DNA of 30,280 nucleotides from a virus: positions 1-30,280 of IMG/VR virus record IMGVR_UViG_3300009093_000101. One strand, given 5' to 3'. The position numbers were made by a program, and so were the translations under genes. The notes under the pieces are model-generated. The model was not told the DNA's origin. It did no database searches and worked only from the letters and a program-made list of their open reading frames with translations. Of the stretch, positions 22,225 to 30,232 are shown in pieces; within the stretch, counting starts at the first letter, position 1; each line of letters opens with the position of its first letter.

Positions 22225-22644
22225 CTATGCGGGGTTGGACTTGATGACGTACTGGGCTGTGGCGATCCACAGCGGCGGCTGCACGGTGTCGTCGCGCAGA
22301 ACCGGTTGCGCCGCGACCTGCCATAGGGGCCAGACAGCGCGGCCGTCCACCGCTGGTGGTGGTGTGGCCAGCAGCGCCACGCGGACGACGTCGGCGATGG
22401 CCATCGCCTGCTCCGGCCCTTCGGCGACCGCGGTCACCTGGAACAGCAGCTCCAGGTCAGCGAACCGGTCGCCGAGCGAGCCGGAAGTCTGACCGGGCGT
22501 TCCGTGCACCACCGCGCAGATCCGGTCGGTCTCACCGCGCTCGCCGTTGTACGCGCGCCGTGACGTGGGCAGCTGCTGCAGCGCGGCATCGGCGGCGGCG
22601 ACCACCGCGGCGATGTGCCGTTCAGAGGATGCCGGCGCCGTCAC
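22225..22644 (-). CDS. Tail terminator-like protein
   Basis: 139 aa. The GTG start overlaps the upstream stop (GTGA). Fold-like features are an N-terminal helix (HIAAVVAAADAALQQLPTSR), strands (ADLELLFQVTAVAEGPEQAM) and a helix-strand end (VRVALLATPPP ... YVIKSNPA), which match the gpU/gp17 group of proteins that cap the tail tube at the head end. It is the last of four small genes in the head-tail joining block, the usual place for the terminator. Confidence 0.7.
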   Translation of the reverse strand: MTAPASSERHIAAVVAAADAALQQLPTSRRAYNGERGETDRICAVVHGTPGQTSGSLGDRFADLELLFQVTAVAEGPEQAMAIADVVRVALLATPPPAVDGRAVWPLWQVAAQPVLRDDTVQPPLWIATAQYVIKSNPA

Positions 22645-23021
22645 GAGAGCATCGCCTGCTGGGCTGCTTCGGCGCAGGCATCGATGAACCGCGGCGCCTC
22701 GGCGGCCAGGGCTCGAGCGCCGTCCAGGTGCGGAGGGTTGTGTGCGCTGCCGAACTCAATCAGGTTGCCGAGCGGCCCCTGTGGCAGCGTCTTGTCCGGA
22801 CCGACCTCGGCCTCGATGCGGTTGGCCGACACGGACATGTCGTAGCTGATCGATTTCGGGTACAGCGGGGCGTGCGGCAGCCCGGCCGCGGACGCGCGCC
22901 AGTCCGTCTTGATGTTCAGCGCCCCTTTGGACACCACCGCAGTGAGCGCGACTATCAGGCGTGCCGGAGCCAGTGCGAGATCCGCGGCGAGGGCCTCGGT
23001 CTCGGCGGACATCTCGCTCAC
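22641..23021 (-). CDS. HK97 gp10-like head-tail joining protein
   Basis: 126 aa; GTG start in a GTGA overlap. It has the gp10-like pattern: N-terminal helix LALAPARLIVALTAVVSKGA, DWRASAAGLPHAPLYPKSIS (the family's '..SGxLrxSI' region), a strand ANRIEAEVGPDKT, then LGNLIEFGSAHNPPH and a C-terminal helix. The EFGSxxxPPHxDxxRAL pattern is characteristic of gp10. It completes the neck between connector and tail. Confidence 0.78.
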   Translation of the reverse strand: MSEMSAETEALAADLALAPARLIVALTAVVSKGALNIKTDWRASAAGLPHAPLYPKSISYDMSVSANRIEAEVGPDKTLPQGPLGNLIEFGSAHNPPHLDGARALAAEAPRFIDACAEAAQQAMLS

Positions 23022-23413
23022 TGCGCGTACTCGGCAGTCGCGCGCAGGGCCGTGTCAGTGGTCTCGGTCTCCACGTCGGTGATGATCAGTGCGCGTCCAA
23101 TGAGTGCCGGGTTGAGCGAGGCGGTGACGGTCGCGGTGTCGCGCCGGCGAATGTCAGGGATCGTCGCGCCGAGAGGGAAGTCCAGGTAGTAGCGCTGGAT
23201 GTTCATCTCCGTCTCGCCCGCCTGTTCGTCGGTGCCGCGCCAGATCTTGATGCGGACCGGGCCGGTGTAGACGGTCTCCTCGGTGGTCTCGTAGTCCGTT
23301 GTCGCGCGGTCGAAGGTGCGGGGCGCCGCGGCGCGCTGGATCGTGCACGAATCCGTCATCAGCCCTCGGTGGGCGGCCCGGCCGGCGGCGACGGCGCCGC
23401 TCGGGTCGATCAC
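23018..23413 (-). CDS. Head closure (stopper)-like protein
   Basis: 131 aa from GTG 23413, which overlaps the previous stop (GTGA); ATG 23359 is a later alternative. Residues VIDPSGAVAAGRAAHRGLMT then DSCTIQRAA match the start of actinophage head closure proteins, in which a short helix precedes a small beta-barrel. The barrel follows here (EETVYTGPVRIKIWRG; YYLDFPLGATIPDIRRRDTA; RALIITDVETE). Position after the adaptor and before the gp10-like gene supports a stopper role. A much longer open frame on the same strand up to 23953 is a shadow. Confidence 0.7.
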   Translation of the reverse strand: MIDPSGAVAAGRAAHRGLMTDSCTIQRAAAPRTFDRATTDYETTEETVYTGPVRIKIWRGTDEQAGETEMNIQRYYLDFPLGATIPDIRRRDTATVTASLNPALIGRALIITDVETETTDTALRATAEYAQ

Positions 23414-23781
23414 GGCGCACACTCCGGTGGCCACGGCGCCGCTGTAGGCACGATGCTGAAGGCGGTGGAGGTGACCGGCGTCAGCGTGTCGATCTCGTTC
23501 TCGGTCATGTACAGCTCGCCGGAGGAGCGGGCGCTGTCGATCGTGTACGTGTAGTCGTCGACGGTCTCCGAGCGCAGGCCGGCCGGATTCCGCAGCACGC
23601 GGAGCACCATCGCCGCGCACACCGCCGTGGAGGTGGCTGTCGGCGCGGTCTCGTACCAGGGGAACCGGTCGAGGATGATCGCGGTGGCGTCGGCCAGCCA
23701 CGCGGTGGCCTGGCGCAGCTCGGTCGCGGTGAGATCGCGCCCGAGCCGGTCGGCCAGGTCCGCCGTCGTCGCCAGAGTCAT
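23410..23781 (-). CDS. Head-tail adaptor protein
   Basis: 123 aa, ATG 23781. The first 70 residues are helical (TTADLADRLGRDLTATELRQ; ATAWLADATAIILDRFPWYE; TAVCAAMVLRVLRNPAGLRS), the pattern of gp6/gp15-type adaptors that dock under the portal. The following TVDDYTYTIDSARSSGELYM and the C-terminal strand segment are also typical. It lies directly after the capsid gene, 12 bases away. Confidence 0.78.
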   Translation of the reverse strand: MTLATTADLADRLGRDLTATELRQATAWLADATAIILDRFPWYETAPTATSTAVCAAMVLRVLRNPAGLRSETVDDYTYTIDSARSSGELYMTENEIDTLTPVTSTAFSIVPTAAPWPPECAP

Positions 23782-23793
23782 CGGGTTCGGGCC

Positions 23794-24974
23794 TCAGACC
23801 AGGAAGCCGGTCGCGTAGCCGTGCGCCTTCTCGTTGCCGAAGGCGAGGCCGACCTCGCCGTACAGCTGGGTCTTTTCCTCGGCGCCGGTCTTGGCCAGCG
23901 GCTCGGCGAAGAAGTGCCCGCGGCCGGGGACTTCCAGGTAGACCGGCATGCACTGCTCGAGGCTGACCACCGCGATCTTGTGCTTCGGCATCGCCCGGTC
24001 GAGCATGATGTTCAGCCGGCCGAAGTCGGTCTCGATCGTCTCCATGTTGACGCCGCCGACGTTGCGGTTCGTCTCGAAGTACTTGCCGAAGGCGTTGCCG
24101 TAGGCGGTGGTGATCGCGCGCTTCTGCGAGGAGTTCACCATGATCGTGCCGGTCGGCGACTCGGTCAGACCGCCGTTGTCGAAGACGGACTGCATCAGCG
24201 AGCCGAGGGTGTCGACGGTCGGGGCCACCGACTTGGTGACGTTCGCGGTCCCGTCGCCAACCAGGTCGATCGCGGCGCCGTTCTTGGTCGCTGCGACCTT
24301 GAACGTGTTCGTGGTCGGCGCCGTGACGTAATAGACGGTGTCCGGAGAGATGCCCGTGGTGGTGACGATCGTGTCGAAGATGACCTGGTCGTTGAGGACG
24401 AGGCCGTGCGCGTTGATCGTGACAGTGTCGCCGGTCCCGGCCAGAGCGCCGTTGCCCAGGGCTGTGCCGCCGTTCTGCACGGTGCTGGTGATGGCGTTCA
24501 GCAGGCCCTTGGTCTGACGCTTGGTGGTGTTGTCGGTCGGCAGCTGGTAGACGCCGTTGATGAAGGACCAGTTGACGTCGCGGACCATCTGCTTGAGCAT
24601 GATCTCAACCTGGTGGTCGAGCTCGTTGGTCACCGGGTTCTTGGCCTCGATGTTCAGGCCGGAGTGCTGTCCGACTGCGGCCAGCTTGGTGTAGCTGACG
24701 CCCACGGTCTCCTGGTGGATCTGGCAGACGTTGTTGACCGATGCGCGCACGCGGTTCTGCGCGGTGGGCGCGTCCTGGCCTTCCAGAGCCACATTCTGGC
24801 CGGCCGAGCGCATGTCCTCGGTCTGCCACTCGAACTGCGTGGCAGTGGTCTGGCCGCCGCCGGACAGGCCGCCGATGGCCGAGAAGAACGGCACATCGGC
24901 GGGGGTGAGCATGTGCAGGATGCCGGTGTAGTTGGCAGGTTGTATGTCGTGCCCAGGGCGGTGATCCCGGTCAT
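23794..24974 (-). CDS. Major capsid protein (SU10/DUF5309-like) with an apparent frameshift
   Basis: The start ATG 24974 has a strong AAGGAG. The first 14 codons read MTGITALGTTYNLP, then the frame breaks; the -1 frame continues exactly with NYTGILHMLTPADVPFFSAI, the expected family sequence. One base seems missing at 24933-24935, after which the frame is open to 23794. Restoring it gives 393 aa. The core fold segments are FEWQTEDMRSAGQNVALEGQ, VCQIHQETVGVS, MQSVFDNGGLTESPTGTIMV and RLNIMLDRAMPKHKIAVVSL. Residues about 181-249 are an extra beta domain (DTVTINAHGLVLNDQVIFDT ... VYYVTAPTTNTFKVAATKNG). If the break is real, translation could begin only at the internal ATG 24912, which has no ribosome-binding site. 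Confidence 0.85.
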
Positions 24975-25019
24975 CGGGTCTCCTTCGGTGCGGGGCACGG
25001 CCGGGGCCTGCCCTCAGGG

Positions 25020-25688
25020 TTACTTGGGTCGTGGGGCGTCTGCGAGCTTGCTGTTCTGCAGCTTCATGACGGTCTTCCAGTCGCCCTTGGCCTGCGCCTC
25101 GGCGATCTGGGTCTCAACGGTGGCGACACCGTCCGGTCGCGGCCCCTGAGAGGGGTCCGGCCGCGGGATACGGGGGCCGGCGTCGGCCTTCCAGTGGGGC
25201 TTGCGCTGCAGCAGGTCAGTCAGCTCCGCCTCGATCGCCGCTTCATCGATCTGGCCGTCGGCGTCCAGGAAGCTCTTGCCGCTTGCGTTGAGGGAGTCGA
25301 CCGCGTCGCCTGCGTCGGCGAAGCGGGTCGTGGCCATGGCCTTGATCTGCGCGGATACGGCCTGCTTGTTCGCCGCCGCGGCGCGGGCCTCGGCTGCGGC
25401 GACCTTGTCCGCGAGCTTCTCGGCGTCGCTCTTGGCCGCTTCCTCGATCTCGGCCAGCCGCTTGGCGGCGTCGGCGTTCGCCTTGGCGCGGGTCTCGTTC
25501 TCGCGCGAGAGCCGCTTCCACTTCTCCACATCGGCCTGTAGATCCGTGACTGTCGGAGGCGCCTGGTCCGTTGCGGATTCCGGAGCCGCGCCGGCGGCCG
25601 GTGGCGCCGGGGTGGGCGGTGTGGCCGGCGGCGTCGTGGTACCGGCCGCGTCGGTTACCGGAGCGGCCGGGTTGGCGGGAACGGTCAT
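25020..25688 (-). CDS. Capsid scaffolding protein
   Basis: 222 aa; ATG 25688 with GGGAGA upstream. A disordered Pro/Ala/Thr-rich N-terminus (1-45) is followed by a long charged coiled coil (about 48-115: DLQADVEKWKRLSRENETRA; EEAAKSDAEKLADKVAAAEA), then a helical part, and a C-terminal basic helix (VETQIAEAQAKGDWKTVMKL) that would bind the capsid protein. Composition and position just before the capsid gene are typical of scaffold proteins, which are lost on maturation. Confidence 0.85.
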   Translation of the reverse strand: MTVPANPAAPVTDAAGTTTPPATPPTPAPPAAGAAPESATDQAPPTVTDLQADVEKWKRLSRENETRAKANADAAKRLAEIEEAAKSDAEKLADKVAAAEARAAAANKQAVSAQIKAMATTRFADAGDAVDSLNASGKSFLDADGQIDEAAIEAELTDLLQRKPHWKADAGPRIPRPDPSQGPRPDGVATVETQIAEAQAKGDWKTVMKLQNSKLADAPRPK

Positions 25689-25713
25689 GGTTTCTCCCGT
25701 TGCGGGTTGGGTG

Positions 25714-25734
25714 CTGATCCCGTTGCGGGATCAG
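25714..25734. other. Small perfect hairpin between head gene and scaffold gene
   Basis: CTGATCCCG (25714-25722), a 3-base loop and CGGGATCAG (25726-25734). It includes the stop codon of the MuF-like gene and precedes the scaffold ribosome-binding site. It may stabilise or attenuate the late mRNA to tune scaffold and capsid output; a full terminator would cut off all later genes, so readthrough is required. Confidence 0.45.
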
Positions 25735-26675
25735 TGGATGTACGCGTACCTGTGCAGCAGCGACAGCGCGAGGTCGCGGTCCTCGCCGGCGTCGGCGTAG
25801 ATCTGGCCGACGGTCAGACGAAGTCCCTTGGTGGCGCCGGCCAGCTTCTTGCCGGCCACTCCGTGGCGTCCCATGCCCTCGAAGGTGGCCTGCACGTCGC
25901 GTCCGAAGACGCGCGTCTGGTACAGCCCGCGCTGCGCGTTGACCACCTGAAAGATGTCAGCGCCGTCCCGGATTGCCCTGGCACCGGCGATGCCGAACCG
26001 GGCATCCTGCTCGGCGGGGCTCAGGTGCTCGAAGAACGAGTGCGGATCAGTGCGCAGGTCCTTCGAGTTCTCGGCGGCCGGGATCCCGGTGCACTGGCAC
26101 TGCGGATGCCGCAGAAACGAGGCGTTGTAGCGGTACCAGCGGCCGGCCAGGATGATGCAGCGTGAGCAGGCAGAGCCGGCGACCATGCGGACGTAGCCGT
26201 GCACGGTCGGCGTGGCGCTCATCTGCGCCTGCAGCGCGTTCCGGCCAGCATCGGCGGTCTCGGTCACCGTCAGCATCGACAGCGTGCGACCGCCGACCGC
26301 CAGGGCCTCGTCGACGCCTATCCCGCCAGCCAGCGCCTGCTTGGCCGCGATGACCGGCAGGTACAGCAGGCTCGACAGCGCTCGGCCGTCGGCCGCGACG
26401 CCGGAGAACCCGGCCGGGCTGATCGTGGCGGCCGGGTCGTAGGCGACGCTCTGGGCGCCGAGCGCGGCCTGGACGTAGGCCGGCGCGCTCGCGGCGGCCA
26501 GCTGCTGCGCCGCGGTGAGCGTCGTGACCATCGCGGGGCTCACGCCGGCCGCCCAGGATCCGGAGATGTCTGCCGGGTCGATCGTGGCCCACTGGGCTGC
26601 GGTCCGTGCGTTGGCGCGGGCGGCGATCGTGGCCTGGTGGCGGTTGTAGGCGGCCGCGACCGCCTGGATGGTCAC
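25731..26675 (-). CDS. MuF-like minor head protein
   Basis: 314 aa; GTG start overlapping the portal stop (GTGA). The N-terminal 160 residues are helical (ARANARTAAQWATIDPADIS; LTAAQQLAAASAPAYVQAAL). A conserved cysteine-rich core, CSRCIILAGRWYRYN (C170, C173) with HPQCQC (C193, C195), probably binds zinc and is typical of the actinophage MuF/capsid maturation group. The C-terminal segment GADIFQVVNAQRGLYQTRVF is also family-like. Its place between portal and scaffold is standard. I see no separate head maturation protease in this block. Confidence 0.82.
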   Translation of the reverse strand: MTIQAVAAAYNRHQATIAARANARTAAQWATIDPADISGSWAAGVSPAMVTTLTAAQQLAAASAPAYVQAALGAQSVAYDPAATISPAGFSGVAADGRALSSLLYLPVIAAKQALAGGIGVDEALAVGGRTLSMLTVTETADAGRNALQAQMSATPTVHGYVRMVAGSACSRCIILAGRWYRYNASFLRHPQCQCTGIPAAENSKDLRTDPHSFFEHLSPAEQDARFGIAGARAIRDGADIFQVVNAQRGLYQTRVFGRDVQATFEGMGRHGVAGKKLAGATKGLRLTVGQIYADAGEDRDLALSLLHRYAYIH

Positions 26676-28093
26676 ACCCCTGCCGGGACCAGGGCCGGAG
26701 CGGGCGCTGGTGCGCCGGTCGGGGGCTGCTGATCTGTGCCCATCAGGGCGGAGAACTCAGGGCCGAGCGCTTGCGTGCGCTCATCGGCGAACATCGCCCT
26801 CATGCGGCCCTGCTGAGCGCTGGAATAGCCCAGGTCCTCCCAGGTCTGCTCCCTGGGCACGATGCCGGCGACCTTCAGCTTCACCGCGGCGTCAGCCTTC
26901 TGCGCGTAGGTCGGCGTCGCCGGGTCGGCCCACAGCGTCTCCAGCTCCAGCAGCTCCGGGTCCCATTCGCCGGTCTGGAACCGGCGCACGATCCGCTGCG
27001 CTTCCTCATAGCCGTCGCCGAAAGCGCCGCACTTTCGCTCGGCGCGCTTGACCAGGGTGGCCTCGCGCGAGCGGATCGCGGCGTCCGAGGCGGCGTCGTC
27101 GGCCGTCAGCCCGAGGTAGTTCGGCGGAAGCGCGGCCTGCGCCGAGGCAACCCTGGCCAGCAGCTCGATGGTGGAGTGGAAGTTCTTCAGGTCCGACTCG
27201 GGGAACTGACCGACTTCGACCCCGTCGTCTTTGCGGTTCTTGGCCGTGGACCAGATCCGGCCGGCCAGCCGGGACCAAATGGATAGCGGGTTCCCGTTCT
27301 TGTCGACAAAATCTTGCTGGTCGAAGCCCAGTGCCCACCTGCGCGGGATGGCGTGGTACTCGGCGCCCAGCATCATGTCGGTGGCGATCTTGCAGGCGGC
27401 GTTGGAGATCGGGATGATGTCCGCCAGCTCGCTGATGCCGCCGGGCACCAGCAGGCGCCCGCGGTTGGCCAGCGTCACCACGGGCGGCCGGCCGAGATCG
27501 TGATTGTCGCGGTCGATTTCCTGCCAGCCGAGATCAGACCCGAATTTGTAGAAGTGCGTGGCGTTCGGCAGGTACAGGGTGGCCCATTGGTTGAGCAGGG
27601 TGCCGGTGAACGGGTCGGTGTCGTGCCACCGTTTCACGGCGGCCTGGCAGCGCCGGGTGGCCGGGTCGTAGTAGGCGTACATCTGGAGCGCTGACTCGGC
27701 GGTGATCCGCGGGGTGTTCGAGTCGTCCGGGTTCGCGCCGATGATGATGTAGGACCTGCGCATGACCAACGCGTCGATGTGCGCCTGCTGTGACTGCAGG
27801 GCCATCCCGTTGGCCTTCCACACGCGCCACATCTCGGAGTCGGAGCTGTCGGCGTTCGGCAGGCGGAAACCCGTGACGTCCAGGCGGTTCTCGACGGCGT
27901 CGGTGACCAGACGCGGCCAGTTGATGACCACCTGCTGCATCTGCGGGCCGAGCTCGGCCAGCAGCTCCGGGTGCAGATAGGACAGCGGCTGCGTGCCCTC
28001 GTAGTAGCAGTTCAGCATCGACAGCTGATCAAGCTCGAGCTGGTGGCGGAACAGCAACATCCTGACCCACTCGTCCGGCGTCAGGTCCAGCAC
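26672..28093 (-). CDS. Portal protein (SPP1 gp6-like)
   Basis: 473 aa from GTG 28093, immediately after the terminase stop. It is the dodecameric gate of the capsid. The N-terminus (MLLFRHQLELDQLSMLNCYY with EGTQPLSYL), INWPRLVTDAVENRLDVTGF, the wing and stem (MYAYYDPATRRCQAAVKRWH; PVVTLANRGRLLVPGGISEL) and ALPPNYLGLTADDAASDAAI with IRSREATLVKRAERK are hallmark segments of the Phage_prot_Gp6 family. Length fits the family. The Pro/Ala-rich tail (TGAPAPAPALVPAGV) is flexible. Confidence 0.92.
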   Translation of the reverse strand: MLDLTPDEWVRMLLFRHQLELDQLSMLNCYYEGTQPLSYLHPELLAELGPQMQQVVINWPRLVTDAVENRLDVTGFRLPNADSSDSEMWRVWKANGMALQSQQAHIDALVMRRSYIIIGANPDDSNTPRITAESALQMYAYYDPATRRCQAAVKRWHDTDPFTGTLLNQWATLYLPNATHFYKFGSDLGWQEIDRDNHDLGRPPVVTLANRGRLLVPGGISELADIIPISNAACKIATDMMLGAEYHAIPRRWALGFDQQDFVDKNGNPLSIWSRLAGRIWSTAKNRKDDGVEVGQFPESDLKNFHSTIELLARVASAQAALPPNYLGLTADDAASDAAIRSREATLVKRAERKCGAFGDGYEEAQRIVRRFQTGEWDPELLELETLWADPATPTYAQKADAAVKLKVAGIVPREQTWEDLGYSSAQQGRMRAMFADERTQALGPEFSALMGTDQQPPTGAPAPAPALVPAGV

Positions 28094-29719
28094 CTACATC
28101 ACCACCATCCGGCTGTCTTTCTTCGGCTTGAGCAGTCCCGCTGTGATCGCGTCGCGCCTGGCTTCCCAGGACAAGCAGCCGGTCATCGCCAAGTCGATCT
28201 TCCTGGGCGAGTCGTGGCGATCTTTCTGGATCGTCCACATGGGCTTGTCGAACTCATCGCGGACACGGGCGTCCCGTTTGACGGCGTTGGCGATGTGCTG
28301 GGCGTAGAGCTTGTCGCCGCTGTGGCTCAGCGATCCCTCAGTCTGCGCGGTGCGGAAGGCCCTCAGGGCGTAGGCCATCGGGCGCGGCCTGAGGGTCCAC
28401 CACTCCACGACGATCTTCGGCCCGTACTTGCCGCCCCAGGTGGCGACGGTTTCCTCCCAGTAGGGAGGGTCCGCGTAGACGCGGACGACCTTCCACTGGT
28501 CGAAGGCTCCTTCTAGGGTGGCGTGCACCTCGGCGGCTGGGACTTCCCAGTCCTCGGCTTCCTTCGGGTCCGTAGGCGCTTCCCAGGCGCCCAGCACCCA
28601 CTGATAGCCCGTCTCCAGGTGGGTGCCGATCAGTGCGGTGGCGTCCCGGAACCGGGCCCCGTCGAAGCCAACCGCGATCAGGTCCTTGTTCGGGACGATG
28701 AAGCCGGTCTTGGCGAGCTCGGTCCAGCGGTCGGCGTCGAAAGCGGCGCCCGACTTGGTGCCGCGCTGGTTCAGGAAATAACGGCGGGCGTCGGACGGGT
28801 CGGTGTCCGGTGCGCGCATGTGTCTGGCGATGGCCGGCAGGTCCATCCATCCGGCCGCGTCGCCGTAGACGTACTTCAGCGCGGGCATCAGCTGCGCGTC
28901 GTCCATCAAGTCTTCGACGTGCGGGGCCTGGCGGTGGTCGACCAGAAGGCCGCCGTCCAGGATCTTGCCGGCCTTGACGTCCTCCGCGTACTGATGCGTG
29001 GCCTCGGCGACGGACCGCTCGCCGACCGCGTACATCGTGGAGGTCTCCAGCGACCAGGGATCGGCCGCTTTGCGCTTCACCAGGTTGCGGAGCACGGTCT
29101 GGTGCATCGCCCGGGTCTCGGGCAGCACGTACAGGTGTGTCTCGTCGAAGACGCTGAAGGACTCTTTCCCGCCGTCCTTTGAGGCGCTGGAGGCGGTCGA
29201 CGGAACGATCTCGCCGCCGTCTTCGATGAAGATCCGCGAGGACGTCTGGACGTTACGGCCCAGGTCGATCGCCGGAAACTCATCGCCGGCGACGTCGACC
29301 AAGTGCTCCAGCATCACCGTGACGTTGTCGTAGGTGTTGCCGGCCTGGCCCTCCTCGGTGGCCAGGCACCGGATGAACGGATAGGTCAGCGGCCGCCCTA
29401 CCGGCTCGCCGGCGGCGTCCCAGCCATCGAACCGGCAGGGGCCGAGGGCCTCGAAGCACACCAAGGCGCCGGCGATCTCGCTCTTCGCGCGGCCTTTCGG
29501 CCGTGACAGGAAAGCCCTGTTGACCTTCCGGCGGCCGGTCTTCGGGTCGAGCTGGTAAGCCCGGACGATGAAGGCAGCCATCTCGTCGTCAATGACCAGC
29601 TTCTGTCCCTGCACGTCGCCGGGGCCGTGGCAGAGGTAGGCCTCGATCCACTCGATGGCGACGAACCCGAGCGAGACAAAGCGGTTCGGCGCCGGCCTAC
29701 GACGCGGCTTGGCCGCCAT
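28094..29719 (-). CDS. terL: Terminase large subunit
   Basis: 541 aa motor that pumps DNA into the capsid and cuts it. The ATPase domain has a Walker A-like FLSRPKGRAKSE (about 70-81) and Walker B FSVFDETHLY (D192, E193). The nuclease domain has the RNase H-like acidic sites VGFDGARFRDATALI (D353, D359) and VRVYADPPYWEET further on. The C-terminus holds GDKLYAQHIANAVKR and the RKIDLAMTGCLSWEARRDAI segment usual for actinophage TerL. It overlaps the small subunit gene by 23 bases and stops directly before the portal gene. Confidence 0.94.
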   Translation of the reverse strand: MAAKPRRRPAPNRFVSLGFVAIEWIEAYLCHGPGDVQGQKLVIDDEMAAFIVRAYQLDPKTGRRKVNRAFLSRPKGRAKSEIAGALVCFEALGPCRFDGWDAAGEPVGRPLTYPFIRCLATEEGQAGNTYDNVTVMLEHLVDVAGDEFPAIDLGRNVQTSSRIFIEDGGEIVPSTASSASKDGGKESFSVFDETHLYVLPETRAMHQTVLRNLVKRKAADPWSLETSTMYAVGERSVAEATHQYAEDVKAGKILDGGLLVDHRQAPHVEDLMDDAQLMPALKYVYGDAAGWMDLPAIARHMRAPDTDPSDARRYFLNQRGTKSGAAFDADRWTELAKTGFIVPNKDLIAVGFDGARFRDATALIGTHLETGYQWVLGAWEAPTDPKEAEDWEVPAAEVHATLEGAFDQWKVVRVYADPPYWEETVATWGGKYGPKIVVEWWTLRPRPMAYALRAFRTAQTEGSLSHSGDKLYAQHIANAVKRDARVRDEFDKPMWTIQKDRHDSPRKIDLAMTGCLSWEARRDAITAGLLKPKKDSRMVVM

Positions 29720-30152
29720 CGATGACCTTCAGCACCCTCTCGCGACGTGTGGTCGCGGCGCGGCTGGCTGCCGCGCGCTTCCGGGGTGCAGGGGCCGCGG
29801 GCTCGGCCACGGTCCAGCGCAGGCGTGCCCGGTCCGCAGCTGTCGCGCCGAGCGACGCCTCGTTGAGCCTGATCTCTGACAGCAGCTCCTTGCCCGGTGA
29901 TGCCCAGTACAGCTCGACTAGCTGGGCGAGCATGTGTAGGCGCTGCCAGTCGGTGGCCAGGAACGTGGCGGCCTGCGGCGAGGTGCGCCACGTGTCGTAC
30001 CAGGCCAGGGTCCGGCTGTCGTAGTCGTGGCCGCCGGGCAGCACGGGGGTTGGCCCGGGCGGCCCAGTCGATGGGAGGACCGTGGCGGCCGGGTCGGCGT
30101 TGCGCCGGCGTCGCTGCGCGGGGTCCTTGGGGGCGGGGCCGATACCGGCCAT
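29697..30152 (-). CDS. terS: Terminase small subunit
   Basis: 151 aa from ATG 30152, with GAGAGG upstream; an in-frame ATG at 30182 lacks a better site. It has the typical start GIGPAPKDPAQRRRRNADPA found in P27-type actinophage small terminases, then TLAWYDTWRTSPQAATFLAT and DWQRLHMLAQLVELYW, a helical DNA-recognition part, and a basic C-terminus (APRKRAAASRAATTRRERVL). It recognises packaging sites and works with the downstream large subunit. Confidence 0.88.
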   Translation of the reverse strand: MAGIGPAPKDPAQRRRRNADPAATVLPSTGPPGPTPVLPGGHDYDSRTLAWYDTWRTSPQAATFLATDWQRLHMLAQLVELYWASPGKELLSEIRLNEASLGATAADRARLRWTVAEPAAPAPRKRAAASRAATTRRERVLKVIDGGQAAS

Positions 30153-30232
30153 CGTGATCACCTCTCGATGCCGTTTCGGCACGTCGCATCAGGCCGTTGC
30201 GGCAGATGCAGGCTTCACATTGGATCTTCGTA

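Noticed and set aside
23018-23953. Longer head-closure frame reaching into the capsid gene
   Set aside because: The upstream portion is Arg/Asp/Pro-rich shadow of the adaptor and capsid genes; the GTGA overlap at 23413 fits the operon pattern.
24925-24945. Programmed frameshift in the capsid gene
   Set aside because: The bases at the break (CTGCCAACTAC) do not form an X XXY YYZ heptamer, and capsid proteins need high, uninterrupted expression; a mutation or sequence error is simpler.
23299-25149. 616-codon plus-strand open frame opposite the capsid and connector genes
   Set aside because: Arg/Gly/Val-rich antisense shadow with no recognisable domain; the opposite strand encodes well-recognised head proteins in conserved order.
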